64,000 bases of DNA, taken from Macropodus opercularis (taxonomy: Eukaryota > Chordata > Actinopteri > Anabantiformes > Osphronemidae). The stretch is taken from positions 10,769,501 to 10,833,500 of the forward strand of contig CM061096.1 of assembly GCA_030770545.1 (NCBI GenBank). The letters are read 5' to 3'. The translations under genes and the position numbers were made by a program. The notes beneath the pieces were generated by a model that had not been told where the DNA came from, did not search any database, and saw only the letters and a program-made list of their open reading frames with translations. Each line of letters begins with the position of its first letter. The first letter of the stretch is position 1. Below, one piece after another: positions 11,901 to 24,689 of the stretch.

Positions 11901-14900
11901 AATACAATTTGGTTATACAATATTTGTTGCTCAGTTGGTGCGAGGTCCATGCACATTCTGAATTTCAATTAAACAAAAGATGCTTGTGTGTTAATAAAAA
12001 CAATCAATTATTCGGGATTAACTGTTGCTTTGCATGCCTCAGTCGCATGCAAATGGAAAATTAATGGAAATAAATGTTTGTTTCAGAAATGCAGGGGAGC
12101 TTGGCTGGTCTCCTATACGTTCATTACCTCTCCCCTCACTAAAACAGTTTTTAATGCTTATTGGCAGCAATATAATCATAGCTCAAGATCTGAGAAACAC
12201 ACATTAGAGGTGATCAAAGTAGGCTGAATATCGGTCTGAACACATGGGGATGAGAGGTACAACACTGCAGACACAGACTAGCCAATCAATATCAGAATCA
12301 GAAGAGACTGGGTAAACAACAGGTATCATTAACAGTTAGAAATGCTGGGACAGATTAATGGCTATGGGGTAAATCACTGCTGTAGTCAGGTATGTTCACA
12401 TGGCTGATTAATAGGTTGCTAATACAAGGCATCAGTCAAGAGTCACTAAATCTGGGATTGGTGAAAAGGTCAGAGCAGAGTGATAAAATGTACCTGGTTG
12501 GGCATGGGCCTCTTCTTGTTTGCAACTGTGCTCCTCTGCTGGGCACTGTCATTACACACAGAAAAGACCAGAAATGATGACGTCACACCACACACTGTCA
12601 AAGTGGACACACTAAATATTCACATGGCACCCGCTCTTCCAAATAACATACAAATTTGTAGTTAAGTTGTTGTATGATAAACGCAAATTTGACCTTTTGA
12701 AGGTTATCGTCATTGTTACTATCATACTTCTACACACATACATGAATGTGAGAATGGGTTGTAGAGGGGTCTGGACAACATGGAGGGTCAAATCCTCTCT
12801 CACACATATTGTACACACAACCCTACCATCCTGTTTGTCAGCCCACCTGTTGTTGCCGTACCCTGGGGGGCTACCGTCATCGAGCCTTCTGTAGTCAAGA
12901 CTGAAAGTGACGTCATGAGAACCGTTAAACAGCCCTGCCTTACCTCCGATATATTACTGCAATCCACTTGCCATGCAGAGGCTAAGCATATGCCTTCACA
13001 CACGCACACGGGGGACTGCTTTGTTACGTAGTCGATCACAACTACAGAGGACACACGCTTCTCACAACATGCTACTGTAACTACTACTCAAGAAACAACG
13101 AGAACGCAGCCCCAAACTCTGCTTCGACACAGACCACAAAACCCTATGGGTGCTTTGCAGGTTGCAAATGAGGTTCCATTGCACGGCAGCACAGCTATAA
13201 CTGAATACATTAGCCCTGCTCCATCCATGGATAGAATAAACATTCTTTCCAGTGGCAATAAAATACCCTGTAGCAGACAGTAAGGTAACTGTGGTGCAAC
13301 CAAGGCTTTTGATGGACTTTTATTGGAGTGGGAATAGATACTGTTGCATGCAGGAGAGAGATGCACACAACTAATGCAACCATGGTCATTGTGGCATCCA
13401 CATGCTACGTCACAGTAACGCAACACATCTTTCAATATGTAGCTACCTATAAGCAACACGATTCAGTAGCTGTAAAGTAGTGACGATTCTTAGTGGTTAA
13501 TGAAATGGCAACTGTGTTCCACAAGAATCGATTTCCCAAAGTTACAGGGGTTTTCCCCCTTTGTAAACACTCACAAGCAACATAGTTAATCACGATCACT
13601 GTGCCTGTGCTAAATCTGGGGTCACCAGCAACAAGCTGCAAGTTGGGCTAGAAAAGGTGCAGTGTATGACGCTGGAGATACATACTTAGCAAACCCTATG
13701 AAGTCTTCGTGGTTGGTATTGATGTAGGACAGCTCAATGTCAATCAGTAGCAGAACCTTAAAGGGAAAAACATCATAGTAAAGATTAAATAATGTCACTT
13801 ATAAAATGCACACAATAAAGTCTCAGTTCTTATATTTCACGTTTTAAACTAAACACAAAAAATGTGAATATAAAAGCTTATTATGTAATTTCATGTCAAA
13901 GTTGATGGGAATAAGAATAATTTTCATCAAAAGTTCTCGTCTGTAAACTAAGCACAAGTCATCTGTCACTTACTGAGGAGCAGCTACTGAACCTAAAACT
14001 CCTATTAGTTGTGGTTCCTACTGACTGATGATGCCCTGACAGGAAAACGGTTCTGAATGCATCCAAGTTTGGCACAGTCATTAAAATTTGTGTTTCACTC
14101 AGAAGACGTGTTACATGTGTTTAGAATTATATTTGCAGCCCAAGATATGTCTATATATAGACAGAAATATTTGAAGAGTTAAATTTTGTCAAGTTTGACA
14201 ACTTTAAAGAACTAAGTTTATAGAAACCCTTAATAAAAATTAAACGTACTGCTACGAATCTATTTTCCAGCTTTTAATGTGCAAATGTTACGTGATTTGA
14301 CCACAGACGGGCTCCAGTGATGGTAAACACATTAATGCTGGTGGGATCTGCTGGCAAGTTAACATGTTAACACTGACTTACATCTAAGCACATGGCAGCA
14401 GCTCTAAGGAGACACCAGTAGGACTTTACTGTTCAAATTTCATAAACACTGCAGTAAAGATCATACAATGCATGTTTTTGTTATATTGTGTGTCTCAGAA
14501 GATACAATACTACAGCTAAAAATTGTTATGACAAATTAGTTGTCAACTTCTCCTTGTTGCTTCTTGTCCTATTTATCTTTTCTCAGCGTAAAATCATTTC
14601 ACTTTGTCCTGCCAGGATCTCAGCGTCACACAAACACAGGGCTTCACACAAACTCTACATCTTAATATATGTATATTTCTTGCATATCAAAACACACAAC
14701 AGACATGAGCTGTTACTGCTTTATTTAATCAACTAGCATCTGACCTGGTCTTTGGTCTTCCCTTCTCTTTCTCTGACATGGGAGGTGACAATTCTCTCAG
14801 TCTCCTCTCTCAGTCTGGGGTAAGAATTGAGCTGAAAAGCAACACAACACACAACTGCAGCACTGAACTGAGACATGCACGTACACACACGCGCACACTT

Positions 14901-17900
14901 ACACGTGAGCTTAAGTTTAATAGGACTTACCAGTAACACAGAGAAACAGGTGTGAGAAGTGAGAATAAGTAGAAAACAAAGAAAAGGGGAAAGAGACAGT
15001 CAAGTGACATTTCGGTGTCTCACAAATTCAGGCAACCACAGTCCAACACACAAGCACACAAACAGACTTTAATTACAGTGACTGTCTGTTCTACAAGGCG
15101 AAAGGACATTCAATATTTTCCAGAGATGACTTTGTGTTTCAGTCTTTGAAACAATAAAAGGCTAACTCAAATAAAGCAAGACCTTTTGCATTTATTTTTT
15201 TTTTTAATTTGACACAATAATACGTCATCTCTGATTGATGGTACGGTTGTGATATTGGTTAGTGAAGACTTAATGAGAAGGGAAAAGTGACAGCAAGGGG
15301 TGAAACAGAGGTGAACCTGCAAGACAAAGCAGAACAGTGAATGTTGGCTTGATTGTTTAACTGCGTGAAGCAACGTCCTTTGTCCACAAGGTGGCAATGG
15401 AGCACTGTTGCTATGGAAACACTTAATCCAAGCTTCCACTCTGCCCACAGAGGACATGGACAATTTGTATAATCTTAACACCCTACACTCTCTTTCCATC
15501 TGGTTTAGCAGATAGCAGAATGTCAGTCTGCCATGTGGGCTAGCAAGGGAGCAAAGTAAGGCTGCACTCTGCCCAAGCTGAGAGTGTCTGGAGGGAGGGA
15601 GCGATTGAGGAAGCCGTAAGAATGAGCAGAAACACGTTCATTTAGCAGCTGATGCTAAGGCTCAAACAGCATGTGGCAGCTGGATAGTGGAGGTTGAATG
15701 TACGAAGTGCAGTAGAAATGGGACAACACACACATATTGGAAGAGCAGGTTATGGATGGTTTATATCAGAAGCGACTGGGGTCTACCCAACTGTACTGGG
15801 TGGAACATTATACATGGACGACAGAAATACACATTTACAGTGTAAGAAATGTCTTTTCATGGCATCCTCCCTGCCAGTGTGTCCCTGATTACCTTAACTG
15901 CACACTTCATGACGAGTGCTGTGAGCTCAGACACCACAAGGTCCACACACTTGAGGCTGGGCTCTTTGAGTTTGAGGATCTGCTTTTTTACTATCGCCTC
16001 GAAGGCCAGGTCAGGGGTGAAGAGCCCTGTTCTGAAAGGTCACGGGGTCAGATTGCATTCGGATTCGGTGGTAAAGAGAGAAGGACAGGGAGACATTAAG
16101 AAAAGAGAAAGGAAGGACAGGAAGGGGGAAAGAAGAAATAAAAGACAAAATATCTGTTTAGTTAGTTATTTCTAGTTGGTTGCAGAAGTAGGAACGACAA
16201 GCCACACATTTTTCACATCCAAATACACGTATAGCCAGCTCCCCTGAAGACAGATGGATCTGGCTATGTATACCAGGCTGTGAAAGTTGCAGCTTGTCCT
16301 GAAGAGACCAGAGAGACGGTCCCTAAATCTCATTTCCACGATGACACGTCACCCATCAAAACACTCCACAACACAACAGCGCTGCCTGCACACAGGGCTC
16401 ACTGGGCCGGGCTGAGCAGAGTGAAACTGCACAGAACTATCCTTGGTTAGCACATGAACTAACCATTTTAATAACTAATCCAGACATGGCAGCAAACTAT
16501 TAACTAATGTTCTGTGCCAGCATACGCTCTGCCACACCCACGGTCACCCCCGCCCTATGTCTCGGCTGGGTCGGGAGACGCTGGACACCTGCAGTACCTT
16601 GTTGGAGCACTGCCTGAGTGTGTTGATGAGCTCCTGAATGACCAAATCGATACATTTGAGACAGGGCGTTTTCAGCTTAATGATCTGCTTTTTCACGATG
16701 GCCTCAAACGCCAGGTCTGGAGTGAACAGGCCCGTTCTGAGGATTCACAAAGAAACAGAGGCACAATGGCAGACAGATGGAACAGTTAACGCATAGGCCA
16801 AAACAAACAAACAAACAAACAAACAAACAAAAAAACAATGAACAGGTTACTGAGGTTACACACAAGGGGGAATACTGAAAAAATAAGAGATAAAGCATGA
16901 AAGACAATCAAGTCAGTGTAATTAAAAATAAAACTACAAATGATACATGGCAGAGAGGAGAGAATAACAGAGAGAGAAACACATGACAATGTAAAATGTA
17001 GTGTTCAAAGACACAAAACCTCATAATAATTGAAGGTTTTAGCAGACGGAAACAGAAAATGAGTGGGTGGTATTGCAGGAGATAAGGGGATTGGAAGACG
17101 TGTAAGAAAGTAGAAAAGAGAAAACACATTTCACATACAGTAGAAATCACGTTCTGAATACACCACTTGTAGCCTGTAATGGCAAGGCTTGATTACAAAA
17201 ACTTGAATGACAGAAGAATAAAAAGCACTGATGATGGAAGAAAAGCAAAGCATGTGGGAACCCAAAGTGTTTCAATGAAAACAGCATACACATGTGTATT
17301 GAGATCAGTGGGTGGCTACTTTGGAAGTCAGGTAGATCTTTGGTCACTTGCCTGACACCGTGGACATTCTTGATTGCATGACTGATTTCTCGTCTTAGCT
17401 CTTTCTCATCAAAAACAATCTGGAGGACAGCGAAGAGAGATGAAAATAATCCTTAGTACTCTTGCACTTAAATCAACAATTCTCTCGTCACCCCTGACAA
17501 CACACTAACCTTGACCAGTTCAAAGGGGAAGCGTTCATGGAAGATACGATTTATCTTGGCACCACCCGAAAGCTCATTGGTGTCCACCTGATCCCCGGAG
17601 CCCTCAATACGTTTCTCAAAGTCTACACCAAACTGCTGCACCATCCTGATAAAGGTCAGGTCCACAAAAAGGCCAGTTTGATAAAAAATGTCTGTTCATT
17701 AAAACAACCTACGCTGCACAGTGACGCTACAACTTTATGACATAATATAGCCTAGTTCTCTAAAATGTAATGGTTATGTGAGAGACATCAAATTAGCTAT
17801 AGGTTAAAGCTGTATTTTAATAAGGAGCAAATTTCAGATGCACCCACTGCAACAAGGCTTTGGTTTTGCGTGTTGGGTCATCTGGACGGAAGTTCTTGTA

Positions 17901-20900
17901 CTCTTCCACCTCTTTTTCCAGTGAGAGGAGCTGACTCTGCAGCTTACTGCGCAGTCCTGGCAAGGTGTCTCTAATGTGATTGGTCAGTTGCTAGAGACAA
18001 GCAGAGGTAGTGAAAGATACTTGAAAGCTCCAATGGCAATGAGTCACATTTTACAACGTGAAGAAGTCACATAAGAACAGACCTGGTTGAGGGCCTTTTG
18101 TAGATGAGGTGTACCCATGCGTTCTGCCATGTGTCTGTAAGCAGGATGGGACAGGAAGAACTTCCTCTCTGCAGCCAGGGCAGCACGAATGTCCTTTTTG
18201 CCATCAATGTCTTTCTGACTGCGGTTCACCACACCGATGTAGCCTGCACACAACACAAATAAATCACTCCACAGTCAAAAATAAAGCCTAAACACGGTTT
18301 TGTCCTTGGTGCACATAATCCTCACCTCTACGCAACGGCAGCAGTTTATTTTCGAGGATATCCTTTGCATCCGTCCCTTCATCCATCAGGTCCAGTTTTG
18401 TTATAACACCAATTGTACGCAGACCTGCAGAAAAGTTTGATGAGCAAGTATGAATAATACAAATGAATAAGAGCAATATTAATGTATGTGTCTGTTCCAA
18501 GCCTGCCTGGTTAAAAAACACATACAAAGCTTTCAAAGATGAGAAATCTCATTAAAGTACAAAGATGATCGCCAAAGTAAGAAGCTCAAGCTTAGGGGGG
18601 ATGTTCACATATTTGTGGACGAGTCCCTTGCAAGACTGTTGGAAAGACGCCAAAAGCTGCCTATCCAGTATACTACAGGTAGCGATGTTTAGGGACTTCT
18701 CTCTGTTCTTTGTAGGCATGCATTTTGGGTGATTTATCCAGATTGTGACTGTGAAAATGTCATCCATGGGACAGTGACTATGTTATTATGCTCGATGGGG
18801 GGTTTGCAGTGAAAACAGATTGTTGCCACTGAGCATTAAGATTGTGCATGAGACTGTGAGGTTTATACTTTCCTGTTTTTCCATTTGATTCATATGTTTT
18901 ATGATGCAAACAAGATTATTAAAACTGTCCTCCTGAAAAAATGTCACACTCACATGTTTCTCTTAGCCTGTGCTATAAAAACAATGTAGTATTTATCTTG
19001 TTTTTGACTTGTGGGCTACCAGAACGCTGCATGCTTACCCTGTGGGTCCACCTCCTTGGCAATCTTCAGAGCATCCGAGTTGGCCAGGTCAGTGTTGGCA
19101 GGGGTGACAGCCAAGATCAGACAGCTTTCCTTAGTGATGAACTGCAACAACATGTCCCTGATCTGGTGCTCGATGTCATGTGGCTGATCTCCGACAGCAA
19201 CTTTAGTCATTCCCGGAAGGTCAATCAGGGTCAGGTTCAGCACTGTTTGACGTTAACAAAAACAAATAAAGGTTTTGCCACAAAATATGACATATGTGAC
19301 AGCTCCCACAGGGAAATGGGATTCAGTGAAGACATTACAGCAGCAGCATTTTAATGTTTTAACTCAACTAATCTGGTCCAAACAAAAAAAGACATACAAC
19401 ATTATATATTGTGACAAATCTTTTATTTGCGAAAAATGTATAATCAGATGTAAAATACGGTTTGTGTGTGTTCTGTGTGTGAGCCAGAGGACAAATGTAT
19501 AAACATCTGACAATTAAACTTGTTAATTACCATTTGGGGAGTAGACTCTCAGGTTAATTGGGATGGGAGAGATGCCTTTGTTGGAGCCTGTTATCCGGTC
19601 CGTCTCCGCTTCAATTTCTGCCCGCACCTCATCAAAATCCACAAATTTTTTTCCTTTGCAGTGGAGGAATTCGGCATATTCTTCAAATGCAGAGAAAGGT
19701 AAATAGATAGAAAGAAATTGAAGAGGGAAAGTAAAGGTAAAAAGAGAGAAGAAGACAGCAAGGGAGAGACAGAAAACAATAAATATTTATAACATGTGCA
19801 CAAGTGATGACACTGGCAAATACCATGCAGTGGGCCTAGCTTGAGGCACTGTGAGAGAGAGGCCATATGCAGGGCAAGTATGAAAGATGACAGGGATGTG
19901 GCTTTGCATAGGACAGACATACTCACCTGCTATATTGTTGACCAGCTGCAAAATGAGAGGTCTGCGGGTCACAATGCCTGATCCACGTGGAAGAAAGTCC
20001 CTGGGTGATACAGTCAGAAGAAGAAAAGTAAACACCAGAATTGGAAATAAAACGAAATTCAAAAAAGGACAACACATGGGTGGGACCAGTTGAGGACAAA
20101 GATGGCAAAGAAAAATAAAGACAGAGAGAATGTCCAATGACTCATTATACTTCTTGTCCGCTTTCCACTAGCATGGCTTCCAGTAAATTGAAAGGCGAAG
20201 AGAATTTCACGTCTCAACAAATCAAATGTGACAAAGTCATTTTTCCTCATCATTAGATCAATTCATGGATGATCACTCTTGCTGTTCTGAAGGACCAGTT
20301 ATAAATGTAATTAGATTCAACTTTTTTTTTATTACTGCTGCAGGCTATATAGTTCACTCTAAAATAGAATTCACAGATGTGTACACAAAAACGTGCAAAA
20401 TTACACTGAGCTTGATGGTCTAGAAAGAAAGTCTGACCTTAAATTAAAAAGAAAAAACGTTCAATCTCTGAAGAAAGTTCTGTTTGTAAAGACTTTAAAG
20501 ATCACAACGTTCAGAAAATATTGTTAAATGTTGCTCAATTTAGTTTTTCAATGAATCCAGGTTGACTCAGTACCAGAGCTATCAGTAGTGACAGCACTTT
20601 CAGCCACTAGACACAGCTGTATGATTCAACACTGTATTAATAAGTACACTTAACTTCAGTTTCATAGTTGAATCATGCCTCTTAACCAGCCAAGGCTTAA
20701 TCCATGAGATAAGTGAACAGTGGTGAATGTGATTGCTGTAAATGTGCAGACAACAACTTATATGAAACAATGGGAAGTTTTTATTACAAGTGGCCTATTT
20801 GTTGCTGTGACACCGGACTGGAGGAATGCTTAGTCAGCCCTCACATCAAGCTCTTCTACACACCACTCCCAGGTCTTAAGGCCTATTTGCTGTTCTACAA

Positions 20901-23900
20901 ACACCACATCTGATGGGAATCACCAAACTTGTCCTGGAGCAATCCTAGCAGAGCTGAGCATGTCACTAACCTACATTCCCTTTTTCATCACTACTGCCAG
21001 AGATACAGGCCATAGAGAGCTATGGTGGTGCTCAGGATGCCTGCTGGCTTCAGACTGGAGGCAATGTGTCAGCTACAGGACAAGAGAAAAAAGATGAGCT
21101 GCACCACTCCATACTGCCTGCCAGTCGTAGGTTGTGGTCCTGTGGAAAAACACGGGGGAACATTCTGCATGTTCCTTACATCAGCAAAAATTCACAGATC
21201 CATTCAGCACTGGTGCTGTGTCATGCACATAACGTAAAAGCACCCAGGCATTCGTCCACACAGTGAACAGTATAGAAAGCCCTGGATGAGGAGAGGCATG
21301 AGAGAGGGGGTTGGAAATAAAGATCAAAGCTACTATACACTGGGGGGAAAAGGCAGACTGAACAAAATGGACTGGAGAAAGGCTGCATGACACAGAGATT
21401 ACAGCAAAGATAACATTTTCAAGAAGCTGCAACAGTATTGATGAATCACTCGAGTTACAGCCGTGTCAAACATTGCCTTACCAGTTCAACAAATTACTAA
21501 GGCAATAAAGTGTATGTAAAAACACTCAAAGTAAAATCAAAAAGGCTCTTCTGAGAAGGCACAATACAAGGGCACAATTGAGCCAGTCAGTCTTCATAAG
21601 CAAAAATGGATAAACAGCAGTGGCATACTGAAAAGAAGCAAGAGGCCAGGACTCTATTATTGATGTGCTGTAAATGATAGACGAAGCTCAGCAGATTGTG
21701 TATCAATTCATGCATTATGAATGTCCAAGCAAAGAGCATCAGTCTGTGAGCCTCCCCTTCGTCTAACACGAGAGAAAGCAAAAGCAAGGGAGAGTAGGGT
21801 AGGAAGAGAAAGACAGCTTCAACTCCCCTCCCCCTGCCTGCTCGCCTGAAAAGCATCTGCCTGTAACACACAGAGCAACTCCGGCGAGCCATAGCTCACA
21901 TCTGCTTTCTTTTTTATTTAAACATCCTAGTGTGAGAAACTCTGAGGTTACAGTGTAGTATACTCTCACATAAGGATGAAGTACACAAAAATGTGTTTGT
22001 GGTTTAGTGGGATAGATCCCATGGGTCTATGGCATAGCAATGAACACATAATTATGGCTACCCGCATTCCCACACCACGGTCTGTCACTGAGGGTACCAA
22101 GAGGCATCAATAAGAAGCAAAGCCTATTCAAGCTGTACCAAAATCCATCTGCTTAGTGGAAATTCCCTTCACTCTCTGCCACTTTGCAGTGTATACTTCT
22201 TCCTCACAGGTTCGTCAGCTATGGAACAAGCAAGCATTGGAAGGGTTTAGATGTCGATCCTGCCATTCTTATGTGAAGTGACACAGAAATAAAGCAAAGG
22301 CACCGCCTTTAGTTATTTAACATGGCTTTTGAAAAAGGTCTTGTAAAACTTTGACCTCAGGACAGCTGTTCCAACAAGTGACATCTTAGTCTTACTTGCT
22401 ACAGATCTGATAACAGTCTCCACCCAGACCAGCTTGCAGTGCAAGATATGCTGTCCTTATTCCCCAGAGGGACAACGACACCACGATATTTTGGAAGGTA
22501 CAAATCCTGAACCTTTTTTCCCCACAGCTAGTATTTTGACTTGTCACAGGAAAACCACAGGTATGTATAAGTAAAAACATGGAAGATGTGTCTGGTTCGG
22601 TTAGCTGTATCAGGAAGTAAAGCATGTATGGTATCAGGGCGACATCAGTGATAGTGATAGTGTAGCTTCAATGTCTCAGCAAATGTTCTTTAACACAAAC
22701 CTAAACGAGACAACAACACATCAACAATGAGAGAAACACGCAAATTCATGACACTGTTTAGCCAGAGTAATTTGATTCTGTCAAGCAAAGTATGCAAACT
22801 TGAGAGAACAGACGCCCAAATCACTTCAGCAAGACGGGTCAAGCAAAACTCATGTAACCTGCCAATGCTGAAAATCAGGTCTGTGATCCTCGAGACATTT
22901 ACAGACTACAGAGCAAATAAGGCCAAGCCCTATTGGATTCTCAAACATAATGTCATGCAAAAACTGTCACTCCAATGTCAAAAACGATTAAAAAGACATG
23001 TCATGAAGATTTGTTTCTTTACAGCCAAAAGGCAGATATTTCAGCAATTCAAATTTTTTTAATGATAGTATGGCAGAAAATGTATACCTCTGTGTGGCAG
23101 GTGACATAAAACATAGAGGCTTCAGCTACTGGCCCCTCCAGTGCTTAACCAAGTCCTTAGATCAACAATGAGTCACCTCAACATGAGTGTGCCCTTTGCT
23201 ATAGTGCTCTAACAAATCTCAAGTGCTTTTAGGTTGAAGTATGACTTAACCTTGTAGCTAGTAATGTGGCTTCGATAGTGTCACTTTGCTGACCCAGGTT
23301 CAGCTATGCAGCAGCTACATGTAATAAGAATAGCTGCTGTGCTTTGCATTGTATGAAAACACTTAAGTGCATTAGTTAATTAAAAATAGAGGTGTTAATC
23401 CTGTCAACAAGTCACAAGTGGAAGTCCCACTGGTGAACTCATTTGCACTGAGTGGTACTGCCCAATCTACATCTGCAGTCTTAGTTGACAGCAGTCCCAA
23501 GATGCTCTTGCCCTGTATGTTTACAACCAAAAATATGTCTACATGCCATCTAAACAGCCAGCGCACTACCTCTGCTCTGTCGGCTTGTGTGATTCTGGTG
23601 TCAGTTGGCTTACAGGCACTTTCTCTCAACACAAACCTGTTAAACAAGCTGCACCAGAGAAAACTCGTTTTGTTTCGTTATCCGCAACGCAATCTCACTC
23701 ACAGCTGATGTGGAAGTAAAAGACCTAACCCATATGTTGCGAGACAGGGAAGCTTAACACCACACAAAATGCAGATACATCAATGTTATTTCCGTAATTA
23801 TTGAACTTCGGCCAAAAAGAGCAACAAAAGAGGAAGACGATAAGGGAAGTCGTGTGTGCTAGATGCAAGTTTATGTCTGAGGTAAAACAAAATAAATAGA

Positions 23901-24689
23901 AAATGCACAGGTAATAAATTCAGCTTCAACAAACCACATATCCAGGAAATGTGTGCGACTTGGCTTATCTGCGCAAATTCGTACTACCACAAGCATATAA
24001 AACATGCTAATAAAACAATAAACTGTCATGCGACCCACTGAAACTCACATCATCAGCTGTGAGCAAAAGGCCAAACAGTGGTTACTACATGAATGTGAAT
24101 CCTATCTGCCTACACAGCTTGTGCCATGGAGAAACAGCCCATGGAGACATTTTTAGTACAAATGTGTGCACATCACAGACACATATCTTAACTAATATCA
24201 CCTTTTAATCACTTAGTAATTTGGCACATAGAAATTCTGTGTGATGAGGATCTGAGCCACCACGGGATTTGACGTCATACTTATTGTAAGAAACTGCTGC
24301 AGATAAAGGACACACAAGCTGTTCACCTGCATCCACATAGTAAATGCAGGTTTACAACTGATGCCCAACTTAGTTACTACTGACGTTACGTGCTAGTGGG
24401 TAATGTTAGCTTAGCTCAATCGCAGATTGCACTACTAACCAAATTTTACCTGCCGTACAGCTTGAGATGTTAGGCCACAAAAGTAACTATATGAACTATT
24501 ACTGTCTTAATTAACCACAATCACATACCTGCCAACAAAATTTTCTAAGACCGAGCTTTTCCCAGCGCTCTGTCCACCGACCACCGCGATCTGGGGAAGG
24601 TCCAAATTGCAACTCTGGCCAATGGAGCTAAACGCGTCTTGAAGCTTGTTGATCAGGGGAATCAGCTCTTCCATGCCCCGGTTCCCCAT
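5909..24689 (-). CDS. dnm2: Dynamin-2, large GTPase of membrane fission
   Basis: Exons on the - strand: 24689-24529, 20000-19927, 19680-19531, 19242-19039, 18424-18326, 18243-18083, 17990-17848, 17645-17510, 17419-17352, one of 16736-16598 or 16031-15893, 14831-14745, 13756-13686, 12545-12494, optional 11597-11586, 9403-9293, 7682-7573, 7463-7352, 7228-7064, 6885-6662, 6480-6247 and 5981-5909. They sum to 861 residues with the microexon (human DNM2 is 870). Dynamin-2 assembles around necks of endocytic pits and cuts them by GTP hydrolysis. Visible features are the P-loop GGQSAGKS (residues 38-45), DLPG, TKLD, the stalk, a PH domain beginning GWLTIN, the GTPase effector domain and a proline/arginine-rich tail ending PAEPSLLD. 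The start MGNRGMEEL matches DNM2 specifically. The upstream in-frame codon is TTG, so ATG at 24689 is used. The preferred splicing of each alternative exon is not visible from DNA. Confidence 0.97.
8067..8093. repeat. C-tract followed by (CA)n
   Basis: Simple repeat in dnm2 intron 14, about 1 kb from the mir199 hairpin. Confidence 0.85.
9024..9092 (+). ncRNA. mir199: microRNA mir-199 precursor hairpin, antisense to dnm2
   Basis: The + strand carries both conserved mature arms of miR-199 without mismatch to the vertebrate sequences I know. The 5p arm is at 9029-9051 (begins CCCAGTGTTCAG) and the 3p arm at 9068-9089 (begins ACAGTAGTCTGC). They are joined by a loop at 9052-9067, and the base of the stem is closed by GCCT pairing with AGGC. 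The hairpin lies in the dnm2 intron between exons 9403-9293 and 7682-7573, on the opposite strand. Vertebrate mir-199 genes are known to sit antisense in introns of DNM1, DNM2 and DNM3, so position, strand and sequence agree. A primary transcript independent of dnm2 is required; its start is not visible. No mir-214 partner was seen nearby, as expected for the DNM2 copy. Confidence 0.97.
10053..10071. repeat. Short tandem repeat (ACACT)n
   Basis: About four copies of a five-base unit in the dnm2 intron downstream of the microexon. Confidence 0.75.
11586..11597 (-). other. dnm2: 12-bp dnm2 microexon encoding Gly-Glu-Ile-Leu
   Basis: Read on the - strand, a CAG acceptor with a long pyrimidine tract is followed by GGTGAGATTCTG and a GTAAGT donor. 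The 12 bases encode GEIL in phase 0. They sit exactly where the previous exon ends in PMPNQ and the next begins VIRKGWL, so inclusion or skipping keeps the frame. Mammalian DNM2 isoforms differ by the same four residues just before the PH domain. It is part of the dnm2 transcript and is listed separately because it is too short for ordinary gene finders. Confidence 0.93.
11841..11863. repeat. (GA)n microsatellite
   Basis: Dinucleotide run in a dnm2 intron, about 240 bp upstream (in dnm2 orientation) of the GEIL microexon. Confidence 0.9.
14149..14164. repeat. 16-bp perfect palindrome
   Basis: TGTCTATATATAGACA equals its own reverse complement. It lies in the dnm2 intron between 14745 and 13756. 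Confidence 0.7.
15384..15395 (+). promoter_or_regulatory. Possible CTCF-like core motif
   Basis: CCACAAGGTGGC fits a relaxed CTCF core (CCACNAGRKGGC) inside a dnm2 intron. This is a sequence match only. Confidence 0.25.
15893..16031 (-). other. dnm2: dnm2 alternative exon 10b (mutually exclusive)
   Basis: A 139-bp exon flanked by TTTCAG and GTAAT on the - strand. It encodes TGLFTPDLAFEAIVKKQ followed by a b-type half ending KCAVK. It duplicates exon 10a at 16736-16598: the first halves are nearly identical and the second halves diverge, as in mammalian dynamins. Because 139 is not a multiple of three, skipping both exons, or using both, shifts the frame. Exactly one must therefore be used. 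It codes for part of the stalk that drives oligomer assembly. Confidence 0.95.
16598..16736 (-). other. dnm2: dnm2 alternative exon 10a (mutually exclusive)
   Basis: A 139-bp exon with acceptor CTCAG and donor GTACTG on the - strand. It encodes TGLFTPDLAFEAIVKKQ and then an a-type half ending RQCSNK. It lies 566 bp upstream (in gene orientation) of exon 10b and shares its length and phase. Both splice onto the same upstream exon, which ends in the first two bases of an arginine codon. Confidence 0.95.
16801..16830. repeat. (AAAC)n tetranucleotide repeat
   Basis: About seven AAAC units on the + strand, less than 70 bp upstream of the exon 10a acceptor in gene orientation. Confidence 0.9.
20001..24528 (-). 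other. dnm2: dnm2 intron 1 (4.5 kb)
   Basis: This is the longest dnm2 intron, between the P-loop exon and the exon beginning DFLPRGSG. I looked on both strands for a nested gene, hairpin RNA or mobile element and recognised none. Open frames in it are short and without family resemblance. Confidence 0.7.

Noticed and set aside
8500..12500. Search for mir-214 near mir199
   Set aside because: No mature-arm match was seen. mir-214 accompanies the DNM3 copy, not the DNM2 copy.
14149..14164. 16-bp palindrome as an operator or transposon end
   Set aside because: It is AT-dominated, inside an intron and without a partner copy, so chance is sufficient.
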